Part shown: positions 52,555-62,908 of the stretch, piece after piece | How the letters are laid out: each line of letters starts with the position of its first letter | How positions within the stretch are numbered: position 1 is the stretch's first letter | Assembly: GCF_900091435.1 (NCBI RefSeq) | Contig: NZ_FMCS01000002.1 | Span: forward strand, 434,001 to 498,000 | Reading direction: 5' to 3' | From: Micromonospora chaiyaphumensis | GTDB lineage: Bacteria > Actinomycetota > Actinomycetes > Mycobacteriales > Micromonosporaceae | Length of the DNA: 64,000 nucleotides | Notes under the pieces: model-generated | Told to the model about the DNA's origin: nothing | Database searches by the model: none | The model's input: only the letters and a program-made list of their open reading frames with translations | Program-made: the position numbers and the translations under genes

Positions 52555-53280
52555 TCACTGGTAGAACTTGGAGTCCTGTACCCAGTCGATCTTGATGTCC
52601 TTGATGTCCGGGTCCTGGCCGGTGGCCGCCCAGCCGGGGCGGGAATCCGACACGAAGGCGAACCGGTCGTTGCCCTGGAAGCCGGCCATGACGGCCGAGA
52701 AGACCGCGCTGATGTCGCCGAAGACCAGCGCCAGGATCGCGGCGCTCGCCACCATCCCGGCCACACCGATCGCCTCCGCGATCGGGGCGGTCGGCGGGAA
52801 CGCCTGGAGGGCCACCGACGCGATCACCGCGATCAGGATCGGGATGAGCGCGTCGACCAGCGCGTTGACCGCGTCGTTGAAGGCGTCCCGGGCGGAGGTC
52901 AGGGTGTCCTTGTTGGCGTTGAACGCCTCGGCCAGCGAGTTGATCTCGGCACCGAGTTTGCGGAGGAAGAGGTCGAACGCGTCCCGGTCGTCGAAGTCCC
53001 ACTCGGTGTCCGACGGGGGGACCTGCTCCAGCGCCGCGCCGAACTGGTCGCCGCCGAGCAGCCGCGCCGCGTCGCCCCACTCCTTGATGGACTTGTTGAC
53101 CTCGTCGTTGTCGAACGTCTCGAGGTAGGCGATGGCGGCGCCCAGCGCCCCGGCGAAGACCAGCCACATCCAGTTGGCCCGGGCCGCCGGCAGCAGCCCG
53201 CGCACCGGCGCCGTCGCGGCGGCCACCGTGTGCGTGCCGGTCACCGCGCCGGCCGCGTTGGCGATCAGGATCTCCGACAT
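52555..53280 (-). CDS. ESX-locus membrane protein with WXG100-like helical region
   Basis: 241-residue protein. An N-terminal hydrophobic segment (NWMWLVFAGALGAAIAYLE), a helical middle (KEWGDAARLLGGDQFGAALE, LRKLGAEINSLAEAFNANKD, DAFNDAVNALVDALIPILIA) reminiscent of Esx hairpins, and two more hydrophobic stretches (ALIPILIAVIASVALQAF and VAGMVASAAILALVFGDISA) before a soluble Trp/Asp-containing tail. Similar proteins are annotated as WXG100-related in Micromonosporaceae. Could be a substrate that inserts in membranes or a structural part. GGGGAGAG precedes the ATG. Confidence 0.68.
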   Translation of the reverse strand: MSEILIANAAGAVTGTHTVAAATAPVRGLLPAARANWMWLVFAGALGAAIAYLETFDNDEVNKSIKEWGDAARLLGGDQFGAALEQVPPSDTEWDFDDRDAFDLFLRKLGAEINSLAEAFNANKDTLTSARDAFNDAVNALVDALIPILIAVIASVALQAFPPTAPIAEAIGVAGMVASAAILALVFGDISAVFSAVMAGFQGNDRFAFVSDSRPGWAATGQDPDIKDIKIDWVQDSKFYQ

Positions 53281-53308
53281 CAGCTTCTCTCCCCGTCCAC
53301 CCGGCCGG

Positions 53309-53602
53309 TCACTTGACCACCCAGGGCTGGTCCGACTTCTCCCAGTTTTTGGCGGTCTGCTCCAGCTGCTCGGCCGCCTTGTGCAGGTGCTCGATGCCGG
53401 TCTTGACGTTCTCGAGGTGACCGTCCACCGAGGCGTTGTGCGCCTGCACGGTCGCACCACCGAAGAGGGTCAGCGCGCCGTCCGGCAGCTTCACGCTCTC
53501 CAGCAGCGTCTGCACGTTGCGCAGGTACTGGATCGGGCCGTCCGGGGCGTCGAGCTTCGTGCTCGCCTTGCGGATCGCGTCGACGTCGACCTTGTTCGCC
53601 AC
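53309..53602 (-). CDS. Esx-like type VII secretion target (no WXG)
   Basis: 97-residue helical protein: ANKVDVDAIRKASTKLDAPD, then LRNVQTLLESVKLPDGALTL, a Gly turn (FGGATVQ), and a second helix (VKTGIEHLHKAAEQLEQTAK). Length and helix-turn-helix hairpin match EspC-like or WXG100-like T7SS targets, but W-x-G is absent. It lies between a YbaB-like gene (15-base gap) and the membrane protein gene (28-base gap), so it is part of the ESX operon. Confidence 0.75.
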   Translation of the reverse strand: MANKVDVDAIRKASTKLDAPDGPIQYLRNVQTLLESVKLPDGALTLFGGATVQAHNASVDGHLENVKTGIEHLHKAAEQLEQTAKNWEKSDQPWVVK

Positions 53603-53617
53603 GGCGTCTCTTCCTGG

Positions 53618-54031
53618 TCAGCGGCGCAGGCCGCGGGTCGGGTCGGTCAGGTCCACACCGAACTCGCGGAACCAGTCCTCCGGGGTGAGGTTGCCCGCCT
53701 GCGCCCGGCGGACCAGGTCCGAGCCGCCGAGCACATCACTCATCAGCTCCTGCTGCCGCTCGGCGAAGGCCGCGTACGCCGCGTCGATCGCGGCCTGGAG
53801 CGACTCCGCCAGGGTGTAGCTGTCCAGCCGCATCGCCCGGGCGTTGAGGTCGATGCCGCCGACCTTCATGTCACCGTCGACCGTCACCCGGACCAGGCCG
53901 TCCGGGCTCTCCCCGGTCACCCGCAGCTCGGCGCGCTGCTGCTGGAACTCCGCCAGCCGGCGCTGCTGCTCCTGCGCCTGGCGCAGCAGGTTCTCCACGG
54001 CGCCGCCGCCGTAACCCCACGAGGTGCTCAC
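53618..54031 (-). CDS. YbaB/EbfC-like protein of the ESX locus
   Basis: 137-residue protein with a YbaB-type core: a long first helix (AVENLLRQAQEQQRRLAEFQ), strands VTGESPDGLVRVTVDGDMKV and GGIDLNARAMRLDSYTLAES, and a second helix (AIDAAYAAFAERQQELMSDV). YbaB-like proteins in ESX loci (EspL in ESX-1) stabilise substrates or bind DNA; which applies here is unknown. GGAGAGG precedes the GTG at 54031. Third position upstream of the esx-like gene in the operon that follows eccC. Confidence 0.82.
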   Translation of the reverse strand: MSTSWGYGGGAVENLLRQAQEQQRRLAEFQQQRAELRVTGESPDGLVRVTVDGDMKVGGIDLNARAMRLDSYTLAESLQAAIDAAYAAFAERQQELMSDVLGGSDLVRRAQAGNLTPEDWFREFGVDLTDPTRGLRR

Positions 54032-54099
54032 GACTGTCCTCTCCTCGACTTGACGGTCCGGCCGACGCTACCGGACCCGATCATCGGACGTCCGTCCCG

Positions 54100-57000
54100 T
54101 CAGGCGGGCTCGGTCCAGGCGGTCTGGATGAGCTGCTGGCCGTCCCGGCGGCGGACCAGGGTGCCCCGGCCCGGCGGCTGCGGGCTCGGCCGCAGGTTGC
54201 CGAAGACCGCGCCCTCCTCACGGCTGCCGGACATGAGCAGGCCGGGCGAGTCCAGCTCGCGCAGCCGTTGCAGCACCGGCTCGTAGAGGGCGCGGGCCAC
54301 ACCACCCACCCGGCGGGTGATGATCAGGTGCAGGCCGATGTCCCGCGCCTGCGGCAGCAGCTCGTGCAGGGCGCTGAGCGGGTTGTTGCCACCGGAGGCG
54401 ACCAGGTCGTAGTCGTCCACCAGGATGTAGAGCTCCGGCCCCTTCCACCAGCTCCGGTCGCGCAGCTGGGCGGTGGTCACGTCCGGCCCGGGCAGCCGGT
54501 TCTGCAGGGCGCTGCGGATCGAGCCGAGGCCCTGGCTGAAGACCTGGTTGGACGGCGCGTAGTCGAGCAGGTGGTCGCCCTCCACCGCGCCCAGCAGGCC
54601 ACGCCGGTAGTCGGCGATGACCAGCCGGGCCTGGGCGGGGGTGTACCGCTCGGCGATGCCCCGGGCGATCAGCCGCAGCAGGTTGGTCTTGCCGCACTCG
54701 GCGTCGCCGAACACGGTCAGGTGCGGCTCGCTGGTCAGGTCCAGGTAGACCGGGGCGAGCGCCGACTCGTTGACGCCGATCGGGATGCCCGGTGCCGACC
54801 GGTCGACCACCTTCGCCAGCTCGGTGACGGCCAGCTTGCGCGGCAGCAACCGTACCTTCGGCGCCGGACGCCCCGGCCAGTTGGCCGCGACGTGCCCGGC
54901 CAGGGCGACCGACGCCTCGGTCAGGTCCTCGATGTCGCGCTTGCCGTCGATCCGCGAGATGCCGGTGAGGAAGTGCAGCTTGTCGCGGGTGAGGCCGCGG
55001 CCGGGCGTGCCGACCGGCACGTTCTGCGCGGCCCGCCGGTCGATCTCCGACTCGGCCGGGTCGCCGAGCCGCAGCTCCAGCTTGGTGCCGAGCAGGTCCC
55101 GCATGTTGATCCGGATCTCCGCCCACCGCACGGCGGTGATCACCACGTGTACGCCGAAACCGAGCCCGCGGTTGGCGAGGTTGGTGATGGTCTGCTCCAG
55201 CTCCTCGTACTCCTGGCGCAGCGTGTTCCACCCGTCGATCACGAGGAAGACGTCGCCGAACGGGTCGTCGGCGAACTCGCCGGCCGCCCGGCGCCGGCGG
55301 TAGCTGGCCACCGAGTCGATGCCGTGCTGGGTGAACCGGTTCTCCCGCTCGTCGATGACGGCGACCACCTCGGCCACCGTCCGGCGGACCGCCTCGACGT
55401 CGCGCCGACCGGCCACCCCGGAGGTGTGCGGCAGCCCGTCCAGGCTGCGCAGCGCGCCACCGCCGAAGTCGAGGCAGAAGAACTGCACCTCCCGCGGGGT
55501 GTGGGTGAGCGCCAGCGAGGCCAGCATCGTGCGCAGCATGGTGCTCTTGCCGCTCAGCGAGGCGCCGACGATCACCACGTTGCCGCCGGCGCCGGACAGG
55601 TCCACCATCATCGGGTCGCGGCGCTGCTCGTACGGGCGGTCGACGATGCCGACCGGCACGGTGAGCCGGCCCCGCCCCGGCCAGTTGGCGGTGGTCAGGC
55701 CGAACGTCGGGTGCACGGCCAGCGGGGGCAGCAGCTCGGCCAGGGCCGGCGGCTCGGCCAGCGGCGGCAGCCAGACCTGGTGCGCCGGGCGGCCCCGCTC
55801 CTTGAGCCGGTCGATGAGCACGTCGAGCATGGCCACGGCCTTGCCGTCGCCGGTCTGCTCCGGCTCGGGCGCCGTCTCGGCGGGGCTCGGCAGGGCCGGC
55901 GCCGGCACGTAGTCGATGCCGTAGGGAACGATCCGCCGCTGCACCTGCGCCCGGGTGGACCGCTGCACCTGCCCCGGCGCCCGGTACGGGCCGGACACGT
56001 AGGCGGCCCGGAACCGCAGCATCGTGGTCGTGTCGGTCTTCAGATAGCCGTGGCCCGGCGCGTTCGGCAGCTCGTACGCGTCCGGCACGCCCAGCACGAT
56101 GCGGCTCTCCACCGCCGAGAAGGTCCGCAGACCGATCCGGTACGACAGGTGGGTGTCGAGTCCCCGGAGTTTCCCCTCCTCCAGCCGCTGCGACGCCAGC
56201 AGCAGGTGGACGCCGAGCGACCGGCCGAGCCGGCCGATCATCACGAAGAGGTCGATGAAGTCCGGCTTCGCGGCGAGCAGCTCGGAGAACTCGTCGCAGA
56301 TGATGAGCAGGCTGGGCATCGGCTCCAGCGGCTCGCCCGCGGCCCGGGCCTTCTCGTAGTCGTAACGCGAGACGTAGTTGCCGGCCGCCCTCAGCACCTC
56401 CTGCCGGCGGTTCATCTCACCGGCCAGCGCGTCCCGCATGCGGTCGACCAGCGGGAGCTCGTCGGACAGGTTCGTGATGACCGCGCTGGTGTGCGGCAGC
56501 GCGTCCAGCGAGGCGAAGGTGGCGCCACCCTTGAAGTCGACGAGGACGAAGTTGAGCTCCTCGGACGAGTGGGTCACGGCCAGCGCCCCGACCACCGTAC
56601 GCAGGAGCTCGCTCTTGCCGGAACCGGTCGCGCCGATGACCAGGCCGTGCGGGCCCATGCCCTCGTGCGCGGACTCCTTGAAGTCCAGCTCGACCACGTT
56701 GCCGTCCGGCCCGACGCCGAGCGGGATGCGCAGCCGGTCCCGGTGGCTGCGCGGCCGCCAGGTCTGCTGGGTGTCCACGGTGGCCGCGTCGCCCACGCCG
56801 AGCAGGTCCGGCAGCTCCATGCTGCGGGCCAGCGGCTCCTCGGTGCTGGCGCCCTGCTGCTGGGAGAGCCGGTAGGGGGCGATCTGCCGGGCCAGCCCCT
56901 CGGCGGCCGCCATGCTGAGCCGGTCCGGCCGGCCCAGCCGGGACGTGGCCGTGCCGCGGACCAGGTCCAGCCCGCTGCCGTCGCCCGCGTCGAGGCAGAG

Positions 57001-58065
57001 CAGCCAGCGGCCGGCGTCGCGGGGCACCGCGCCGGACAGGTCGATCACCGTGGCACCGAGCAGGCCCGGCCCCATCAGCGCGCAGGTCGACGAGACCTCG
57101 CCACCGTCGAGCACCACCACGAGGTGCGGCGCCGTGGTGAGCGGCTTCGCCTCCGGGGCGAACCGGGGCCGGCCGCCCAGCTCGTTGGCGAGCGCCGCCT
57201 CCGCCTCGGCCAGGCTCGCGAAGACCATGCGGCGGGCGCCCGCCGCGTCCGTACGCCCCGGGTGCTGGGCGTGCGGCAGCCACTTCACCCAGTCCCACAC
57301 CGGCTGCCGGTCGGGCGCGGCCACCACGGCCACGAGAAGGTCGTCCGGCGCGTGGAAGGTGACGAGCTGGCCCAGCGCGGCCCGGGCCAGGTCGAGCACC
57401 GGCTCGCGGTCGCCACGCAGCGCGATCCGGCTGAACGCGCGCAGCGAGAGCGCGGTGGGCAGGTCCGGCACGCTGGAGTGGGCCCGGACGAACCGGCGCA
57501 GCGCGATGGCGCTCATCGGCTCCAGGTCCTCCACCGGCTTGGTCTCCGGCGGCACGATCTCCACGGCCAGCCGCTGCGGGCCGAGCGCGATGCGGGCCTC
57601 GCCGAAGTCGTCCTCGGTGATCCGCCGCTCCCACAGTCGGCGCGAGGCGGCGACCGACCACAGCGCGTCGGGCTCCGGGTGCCGCCAGGTCATCGCGGAG
57701 CGCTGCTGCTCGGCGGCCCGCCGGGTGCGCTTGCGCATCTGGGCCAGGTAGCGCATGTAGTCGCGCCGCTGGGCGTTCAGCTCGGCCTTGTCGTTGCCGC
57801 CGTTGCCGAGCGTGCCGACCGCCATGCCCAGCATCGACACGCCGAACAGGCCACCGGCCACGTACGTCATCATGCCGCCGCCGCGGCCGGCGTAGAGGAA
57901 CGCCATGGCGCCGACGCCGCAGAGCATCGGCAGGATCATCAGCACCTGACCCATGCCCTTGGCCTGCGGCTCCGGCAGCTCGGGCGGGGACTCCAGCAGC
58001 ACCTCCCCGCGCGGCAGCGCGGGCCCCGGTTGACGCGGAAGCCGGCGGAACACCACCGTGCTCAA
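54100..58065 (-). CDS. eccC: EccC, FtsK/SpoIIIE-type ATPase of type VII secretion
   Basis: Motor of the ESX complex, 1,321 residues in one polypeptide (EccCa and EccCb not split). Two membrane helices lie at about 37-85 ([34 protein letters not shown]). Three ATPase domains have Walker A motifs near residues 475 (GATGSGKSE), 832 (GASLSGKST) and 1,117 (GDAECGKTN), with Walker [13 protein letters not shown] in the first. The second and third Walker A motifs keep Lys-Ser/Thr. The start is TTG 58065 after GGAGGAG; the longer open frame upstream is antisense to eccD. Divergent from eccD. Followed by the YbaB-like and esx-like genes. Confidence 0.95.
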   Translation of the reverse strand: MSTVVFRRLPRQPGPALPRGEVLLESPPELPEPQAKGMGQVLMILPMLCGVGAMAFLYAGRGGGMMTYVAGGLFGVSMLGMAVGTLGNGGNDKAELNAQRRDYMRYLAQMRKRTRRAAEQQRSAMTWRHPEPDALWSVAASRRLWERRITEDDFGEARIALGPQRLAVEIVPPETKPVEDLEPMSAIALRRFVRAHSSVPDLPTALSLRAFSRIALRGDREPVLDLARAALGQLVTFHAPDDLLVAVVAAPDRQPVWDWVKWLPHAQHPGRTDAAGARRMVFASLAEAEAALANELGGRPRFAPEAKPLTTAPHLVVVLDGGEVSSTCALMGPGLLGATVIDLSGAVPRDAGRWLLCLDAGDGSGLDLVRGTATSRLGRPDRLSMAAAEGLARQIAPYRLSQQQGASTEEPLARSMELPDLLGVGDAATVDTQQTWRPRSHRDRLRIPLGVGPDGNVVELDFKESAHEGMGPHGLVIGATGSGKSELLRTVVGALAVTHSSEELNFVLVDFKGGATFASLDALPHTSAVITNLSDELPLVDRMRDALAGEMNRRQEVLRAAGNYVSRYDYEKARAAGEPLEPMPSLLIICDEFSELLAAKPDFIDLFVMIGRLGRSLGVHLLLASQRLEEGKLRGLDTHLSYRIGLRTFSAVESRIVLGVPDAYELPNAPGHGYLKTDTTTMLRFRAAYVSGPYRAPGQVQRSTRAQVQRRIVPYGIDYVPAPALPSPAETAPEPEQTGDGKAVAMLDVLIDRLKERGRPAHQVWLPPLAEPPALAELLPPLAVHPTFGLTTANWPGRGRLTVPVGIVDRPYEQRRDPMMVDLSGAGGNVVIVGASLSGKSTMLRTMLASLALTHTPREVQFFCLDFGGGALRSLDGLPHTSGVAGRRDVEAVRRTVAEVVAVIDERENRFTQHGIDSVASYRRRRAAGEFADDPFGDVFLVIDGWNTLRQEYEELEQTITNLANRGLGFGVHVVITAVRWAEIRINMRDLLGTKLELRLGDPAESEIDRRAAQNVPVGTPGRGLTRDKLHFLTGISRIDGKRDIEDLTEASVALAGHVAANWPGRPAPKVRLLPRKLAVTELAKVVDRSAPGIPIGVNESALAPVYLDLTSEPHLTVFGDAECGKTNLLRLIARGIAERYTPAQARLVIADYRRGLLGAVEGDHLLDYAPSNQVFSQGLGSIRSALQNRLPGPDVTTAQLRDRSWWKGPELYILVDDYDLVASGGNNPLSALHELLPQARDIGLHLIITRRVGGVARALYEPVLQRLRELDSPGLLMSGSREEGAVFGNLRPSPQPPGRGTLVRRRDGQQLIQTAWTEPA

Positions 58066-58147
58066 CCTTGTCTCCTCCCCAGAAGCGGCCCTGCACGTCG
58101 TCGGCCGACGCACCCGAGTCGTCGGGTGGGCAACCTGTGCGACCGCC

Positions 58148-58217
58148 ATCGTAGGTAATCTCCCGGAGGCGCCGTGGACCCACGGGGGCGGCGCGCGCGG
58201 CCGAGGTGGATCGTAGG
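58148..58217. promoter_or_regulatory. Divergent eccC/eccD promoter region with repeated ATCGTAGG
   Basis: ATCGTAGG occurs at 58148-58155 and 58210-58217 here and again at 60885-60892 before eccB/eccE. GGTAATCTC at 58154-58162 includes a -10-like TAATCT and is shared with the mycP promoter. The recurrence suggests a common promoter type or activator for the ESX genes. Confidence 0.4.
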
Positions 58218-58236
58218 CGAGCACGAGGAGGCCACA

Positions 58237-59634
58237 GTGGCGACGAAGACGGCGACCGGCGGGCTGAGCCGGATCACCATCGTGGCGCCGCGGACCAGGA
58301 TGGATCTGGCGCTGCCGTCCGACGTGCCGCTGGCCGACCTGTTGCCGACACTCCTGCGTTACGCCGGCGAGGATCTCGCCGACGAGGGTGTGCGGCACGG
58401 CGGCTGGAGCCTGTCCCGGCTCGGCGGGCAGCCGCTCGACGGCGGCCGCACCGCCGCGCAGCTCGGCGTCCGCGACGGCGAGGTGCTCTACTTCAACCCG
58501 CGCGCCGCCGCCGCGCCCGAGATCGTCTTCGACGACGTGGTGGACGCGGTCGCCACGGCGACCAACCAGCGGGCCGGCGCCTGGCAGGTCGGCACCACCC
58601 GGGCGTTCTCGGTGCTCCTCGCCGGGGCGGCACTGGCGGCCGGTGCGGCGGTGACGCTGTTCGCCGGCCCACCGCAGCTGCCCGGCGCGCTCGCCGCGCT
58701 GGTGGTCGCGGTCGCGCTGCTGGTCACCGCCGCGGTGCTGTCCCGGGCGGCCGGCGACAGCCGGACCGGCGCCATGCTGGCGATGGGCGGCCTCGGCTAC
58801 GCCGCGATCGGCGGCCTGCTGGTGCTCGCCGGGGACCGGCGGCTCGCCGAGCTGGCCAGCCCGCACGTGCTGCTTGCCGCGACCGCGGTGGTGCTCTTCG
58901 GCGCGGTCGCCGCGCTGGCCGTCGGTGACCGGCTGCCGCTCTTCCTCGGCGCGGTCGGGGTGGGCGTGGCGGTCGGCTTCGGCGCGGCGCTCTGCCTGGC
59001 CTTCGGCATCGGGGCGGCGGCCGCCGCCGCGGTGGTGGCGACGGTGGCGTTCGGCGCCCTGCCGGCGCTGCCGATGATCTCCTACCGGCTGGCCCGGCTG
59101 CCGGTGCCGTCGATCCCGACCGGCCCGGACGACCTGAAGAGCGACACCGAGTCGGTGGACGGCCCGCAGGTGCTGCGCAACAGCGAGCGGGCCGACGCGT
59201 TCCTCACCGGTCTGCTCTGGACGGTCTCGGTGCTGGTGCTCGGCGGCGAGCTGGTGCTCGCCGACAACGGCCGGCTGCCGGCCGTGCTGCTCTGCCTCGT
59301 GCTGGCCCTGCTGGCGCTGCTGCGGGCCCGCCCGTTCCTGGGCCGCGGCCAGCGCACCCCGGTGCTGCTGGCCGGCACCGTCGGCCTCGGGCTGGCCGCG
59401 GCGGCCACCTTCGGCGCCAACCCGCTCTCGGTCCGGCTCGGGCTGATCCTGGGCGGCCTGCTGGTGGTGGCCGTGATCAGCCTGATCTACGGGCTCACCG
59501 TGGCGGGCAAGCGGATCTCGCCGGTCTGGGGCCGCACCCTAGACATCGTCGAGATCCTGCTGATCGTCGCCCTGGTTCCGCTGGCCGTCTGGGTCTGCGG
59601 CCTCTACGGCTGGATCGTCAACCTTCGGCCGTGA
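58237..59634 (+). CDS. eccD: EccD, type VII secretion integral membrane channel component
   Basis: 465-residue protein with a ubiquitin-like N-terminal domain ([40 protein letters not shown]) and eleven hydrophobic helices, starting at [20 protein letters not shown] and ending [20 protein letters not shown]. Two EccD copies per protomer form the membrane vestibule. GTG 58237 has GAGGAGG upstream; GTG 58174 is in frame but would add an Arg-rich stretch. The 3' end overlaps the convergent eccE by 17 bases. Confidence 0.94.
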   Translation: MATKTATGGLSRITIVAPRTRMDLALPSDVPLADLLPTLLRYAGEDLADEGVRHGGWSLSRLGGQPLDGGRTAAQLGVRDGEVLYFNPRAAAAPEIVFDDVVDAVATATNQRAGAWQVGTTRAFSVLLAGAALAAGAAVTLFAGPPQLPGALAALVVAVALLVTAAVLSRAAGDSRTGAMLAMGGLGYAAIGGLLVLAGDRRLAELASPHVLLAATAVVLFGAVAALAVGDRLPLFLGAVGVGVAVGFGAALCLAFGIGAAAAAAVVATVAFGALPALPMISYRLARLPVPSIPTGPDDLKSDTESVDGPQVLRNSERADAFLTGLLWTVSVLVLGGELVLADNGRLPAVLLCLVLALLALLRARPFLGRGQRTPVLLAGTVGLGLAAAATFGANPLSVRLGLILGGLLVVAVISLIYGLTVAGKRISPVWGRTLDIVEILLIVALVPLAVWVCGLYGWIVNLRP

Positions 59635-60790
59635 CCGTGCCCATCGCGGTGCCCACCGGCGCCGTGGCGTAGACGCCCGGGCCGTGCTGGCCGTCCAGCG
59701 GGCGGGCCGGCACGCCGGCGCGGCGGGCCACGTCCCGGACGACCTTCACCAGCGCCTCGGCGTGGCCGTCCATGGCCGCCACCCGGAGCAGCGGCGGGAG
59801 CTGCCGGCCGCCGGGAAGCACCACGGCGGCGACCGTGTGCGACGGGGCGGAGGTGGCGGTCACCGCGTCGACCAGGGCGCCCAGCGAGCCGTTGGGGCGG
59901 ACCCGCAGCGCCAGGCAGCGCTGGGTCCAGCCACCGCCGCGCAGGCCGCTCCAGCTCTCCACCGGGGACTCCGGGGCCAGGTCGAGCCCGGCGCCGGAGA
60001 CGACCGCCGCGTGCAGCTCGTCCCGGCCGAGCACCCGGTGGCCGAGGCCCGCGGCGTTGAGCGCCTTGCCGAGCCGGCCGACGCCGGCCGCGACGGTGCG
60101 GTGCACGCCGCGCATGCCGCCGCCCCGGCTCACCGTCTCGGTGCGGGCGTCGGCGACGGACAGGCGCAGCGCCACCCACACCGTGCGGTGCGCCGCCGGG
60201 GGCGCGCCGGGCGCCGGGTACCAGACGAGGGTGTGCGAGACGACCTGGGTCTGGGTGACCGGCGCGGTGAAGTCGGCGAGCACCGCGAGCGCCCGGTCCA
60301 GCACGGCCGCCTCGATCGACCCGGCCGGCGTGCCGGGCCGGCCGGTCAGCGCCACGGCGGCGAACCAGCCCCGGTCGTCCTGGCCGATGCCGAGCCGGGT
60401 GCCGCGCTCGGCCAGCTCGACGACGGACAGCTCCGGTGCGAGCGCGGCCAGCCGCGGGTCACCGGCCGGCGCCGCGCCCCGGGCCGCGTTCCGGCGGCGG
60501 CGCAGGCGGCGGCGGAGCATCAGGTCCTCGTACCACCAGCGGCCGCCGCGGCGGGCGAAGGCGGCCACCACGGCCAGCAGCGCCAGCACGGCGACGACGG
60601 CGAGCAGCCAGGACGGGCCTCCGGTGGCGAACCAGACGGCGAGCGCGGCACACTCGAGCACCACGAGCTGGCCGACGACCACCGGACCGAGCCGGCCGCG
60701 GCGGCGCCGGTCGACGGGGGTGACCGGTCGGTCCGCCGGCACGGCGGGGGCGGTGGCCGTACGACCGGGTGGCGCCTGGACCTGGGTCAT
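59618..60790 (-). CDS. eccE: EccE, type VII secretion membrane protein
   Basis: 390-residue protein with two N-terminal helices (LGPVVVGQLVVLECAALAVW, PSWLLAVVAVLALLAVVAAF) and an Arg-rich cytoplasmic segment (RRGGRWWYEDLMLRRRLRRR), followed by a glycosyltransferase-like cytoplasmic/periplasmic domain (LSVVELAERGTRLGIGQDDR, LHAAVVSGAGLDLAPESPVE). EccE sits at the rim of the complex. AAGGGA precedes the ATG. Convergent overlap of 17 bases with eccD. Confidence 0.9.
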   Translation of the reverse strand: MTQVQAPPGRTATAPAVPADRPVTPVDRRRRGRLGPVVVGQLVVLECAALAVWFATGGPSWLLAVVAVLALLAVVAAFARRGGRWWYEDLMLRRRLRRRRNAARGAAPAGDPRLAALAPELSVVELAERGTRLGIGQDDRGWFAAVALTGRPGTPAGSIEAAVLDRALAVLADFTAPVTQTQVVSHTLVWYPAPGAPPAAHRTVWVALRLSVADARTETVSRGGGMRGVHRTVAAGVGRLGKALNAAGLGHRVLGRDELHAAVVSGAGLDLAPESPVESWSGLRGGGWTQRCLALRVRPNGSLGALVDAVTATSAPSHTVAAVVLPGGRQLPPLLRVAAMDGHAEALVKVVRDVARRAGVPARPLDGQHGPGVYATAPVGTAMGTVTAEG

Positions 60791-60952
60791 CGCTGAGCGT
60801 CCCTTCTGGACATCCTGGGCATCCGCCGGTGCGGTGCGTCGGCGGGGGCCGGGCGGGGTCCCGGTGAACCGTCGACGGACCCTTATCGTAGGGAAGCCCG
60901 CGGCGGCGTTCGGACCTGATCGCCGCGGACCCACCCCTGCCGGAGGTTAGTC

Positions 60953-62419
60953 ATGCGGACCCGCCGCGATCAGGTGCAGGCGTACCGCTTCGTCACCCGC
61001 CGGATCGTCTCGGCGCTGCTCTCCGGCGACCCGGAGACCAACGACCTGCCGATGCGGCGCCTCGGCATGGCGGTGTTCGGCAGCGTCATCGCGGCCGCCG
61101 TCGTGCTCGGCGGCGCGGGGGCGTACGGGCAGTTCACCAGCAACTCCGCCCCGCTGGAGCCGAACACGCTGGTGATCGAGCGGGAGACCGGGGCGACCTA
61201 CGTCTTCACCGACGACAAGCTGCTGCACCCGACGCTCAACTACGCGTCGGCGCGGCTCATCCTCAACGACGCCTCGACGCCGGTCCGCACCGTGTCCCAG
61301 GCCTCGATCAAGGACCGGCCGCGGGGCCGGGCGGTCGGCATCGTGGGCGCGCCGGACGACGTGCCGGACAAGAAGTCGCTGGTCGGCCTCCCCTGGTCGG
61401 TGTGCGACGTGCCCGACCCGAACGATCCGCAGCGCTCCACCACCCGCCTGGTGATCGACCGGCCGCTGCCCGGCGGCACCCCGCTCACCGACCGGGCGGT
61501 CCTGGTCAAGGCGAACGACGCGCGCTACCTGCTCACCGGCGGCGCGCGGCTGCGGGTGGTCGGCGACGAGCAGGCGCTGGTGGCGTTGAAGATGGCCGGC
61601 GCGGCCACCCTCACGGTCGGGCAGCAGTTGCTCAACGCCGTGCCGGTCGGCCCGGCGCTGCGCAAGCCGACCATCGACGGCGAGGGCGGCCCCAGCGGGC
61701 TGACCGTCGGCGACCGTCCGGCCCGGGTCGGCCAGGTCTACCGGGCCGCCGGCCAGTACTACGTGCTGGCCAAGCAGGGCCTGGTGGCGATCCGGGAGGT
61801 GACGGCGCTGCTGCTGCTCGGCGGCGGCGGTCAGGTCACCGACATCACGCCGGACCAGGCCGGCCAGCTCCTCACCGACCAGCGGCTGGAGGCCGAGGGG
61901 CTGCCCGACCGGCTGCCCACCCTGCACGAGGTGCGCGCCGGCCGGACCGTGCTCTGCGCCACCTACCGCTCCGGTCCGGCCGGCCAGCCGACCACCACCC
62001 TGGAGGTCTTCGACCAGCCGCCGGCCGAGCTGACGGCGGCGACCGGGGTGCCCGCGCGGCAGAGCGGCCGCGACGCGGTGCGGACCGCCGAGAGCGTGCT
62101 GCTGCCCGGCGGCAAGGGCGTGCTGGTGCAGACCACGGCCGGGGAGAGCGGCACGGCGGCGGCCGGCTCGACGGTCTACCTGATCACCGCGCAGGGTGTC
62201 CGGTTCCCGCTCGGCACCGCCTCGGGCGACGCGAAGAGCGCCCTCGGATACGGCGACGTGACCCCGCTCGCGGTGCCCGCGTCCCTGCTGGCGCTGGTGC
62301 CGACCGGGCCGACGCTGGAGCGCGAGGCTGCGATGAACCACTTCGATCCGGGTGCGGTGCCCGGCGGCGGTGCGACGCCCGGGCCGGCCGACGACACGGC
62401 CCCGGCGCAGGGCGGATGA
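60953..62419 (+). CDS. eccB: EccB, type VII secretion periplasmic component
   Basis: 488-residue protein. The hallmark opening is RTRRDQVQAYRFVTRRIVSA (the RDQVxAYxFxxRR EccB signature), one TM helix (GMAVFGSVIAAAVVLGGAGA), then a large extracytoplasmic domain with repeated short R-type elements (for example TYVFTDDKLLHPTLNYASAR, YLLTGGARLRVVGDEQ) and two conserved Cys (WSVCDVPD, TVLCATYR). It ends in an Ala/Pro/Gly tail. GGAGG precedes the ATG. Head of a probable plus-strand operon with the two small genes that follow. Confidence 0.95.
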   Translation: MRTRRDQVQAYRFVTRRIVSALLSGDPETNDLPMRRLGMAVFGSVIAAAVVLGGAGAYGQFTSNSAPLEPNTLVIERETGATYVFTDDKLLHPTLNYASARLILNDASTPVRTVSQASIKDRPRGRAVGIVGAPDDVPDKKSLVGLPWSVCDVPDPNDPQRSTTRLVIDRPLPGGTPLTDRAVLVKANDARYLLTGGARLRVVGDEQALVALKMAGAATLTVGQQLLNAVPVGPALRKPTIDGEGGPSGLTVGDRPARVGQVYRAAGQYYVLAKQGLVAIREVTALLLLGGGGQVTDITPDQAGQLLTDQRLEAEGLPDRLPTLHEVRAGRTVLCATYRSGPAGQPTTTLEVFDQPPAELTAATGVPARQSGRDAVRTAESVLLPGGKGVLVQTTAGESGTAAAGSTVYLITAQGVRFPLGTASGDAKSALGYGDVTPLAVPASLLALVPTGPTLEREAAMNHFDPGAVPGGGATPGPADDTAPAQGG

Positions 62420-62536
62420 CCTGAACGGGATTGGTCCGAAGTGGATGCGGCTCGATGACGGGTCGCCCCGGCTGGCCCGGTTCGACTAACCTGAACGTGG
62501 CCAACGGTTCTCGACGATGACTACGGGGATGCAGCC

Positions 62537-62908
62537 ATGAGCGGGCGCACGACAGTAGACGTACTGTCCTTGGAGGACTTCCACCAGCGGCTCGAGCGCC
62601 GGCTGAGCGAGGCGGAGTCGGTGTTGAAGAAGCTCAACACCGAGATGCAGTGCCGGCCGCCGGCACTCGGCACGTTCACCGACGCCACCGACAACTCCCG
62701 TCGCTACTCCGAGACGCACCAGAGCTACGTCAACCACGTCGAGCGGTTGCGGCGCGCGATCGTGGCCGCCCAGAAGGCCACCAAGACCATCATGACCAAC
62801 TACAAGACCGCCGAGGCACGCAACGCGGCCGCCGCGGCCGACATCGTCGCCGCTCTCTCCGGGCTGACCGAGGCGATGAAGCCGAAGGGAGAGGATCCGC
62901 GTGTCTGA
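62537..62908 (+). CDS. Esx-like (PE-like) ESX partner protein
   Basis: 123-residue all-helical protein: VDVLSLEDFHQRLERRLSEA, ESVLKKLNTEMQCRPPALG, VNHVERLRRAIVAAQKATKT, then a third helix with Y-x-x-x-E (TNYKTAEARN), the general T7SS export signal. No W-x-G. Two helices with a signal on one partner fit the smaller member of an Esx or PE/PPE-type heterodimer. The next gene, a WXG protein with a Gly-rich tail, starts 8 bases before this stop, so equal synthesis is expected. Confidence 0.78.
   Translation: MSGRTTVDVLSLEDFHQRLERRLSEAESVLKKLNTEMQCRPPALGTFTDATDNSRRYSETHQSYVNHVERLRRAIVAAQKATKTIMTNYKTAEARNAAAAADIVAALSGLTEAMKPKGEDPRV

Noticed and set aside
54100..58866. EccC extended by 267 codons upstream
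   Set aside because: The extension is antisense to eccD and low in complexity. TTG 58065 with GGAGGAG upstream and a canonical EccC N-terminus is preferred.
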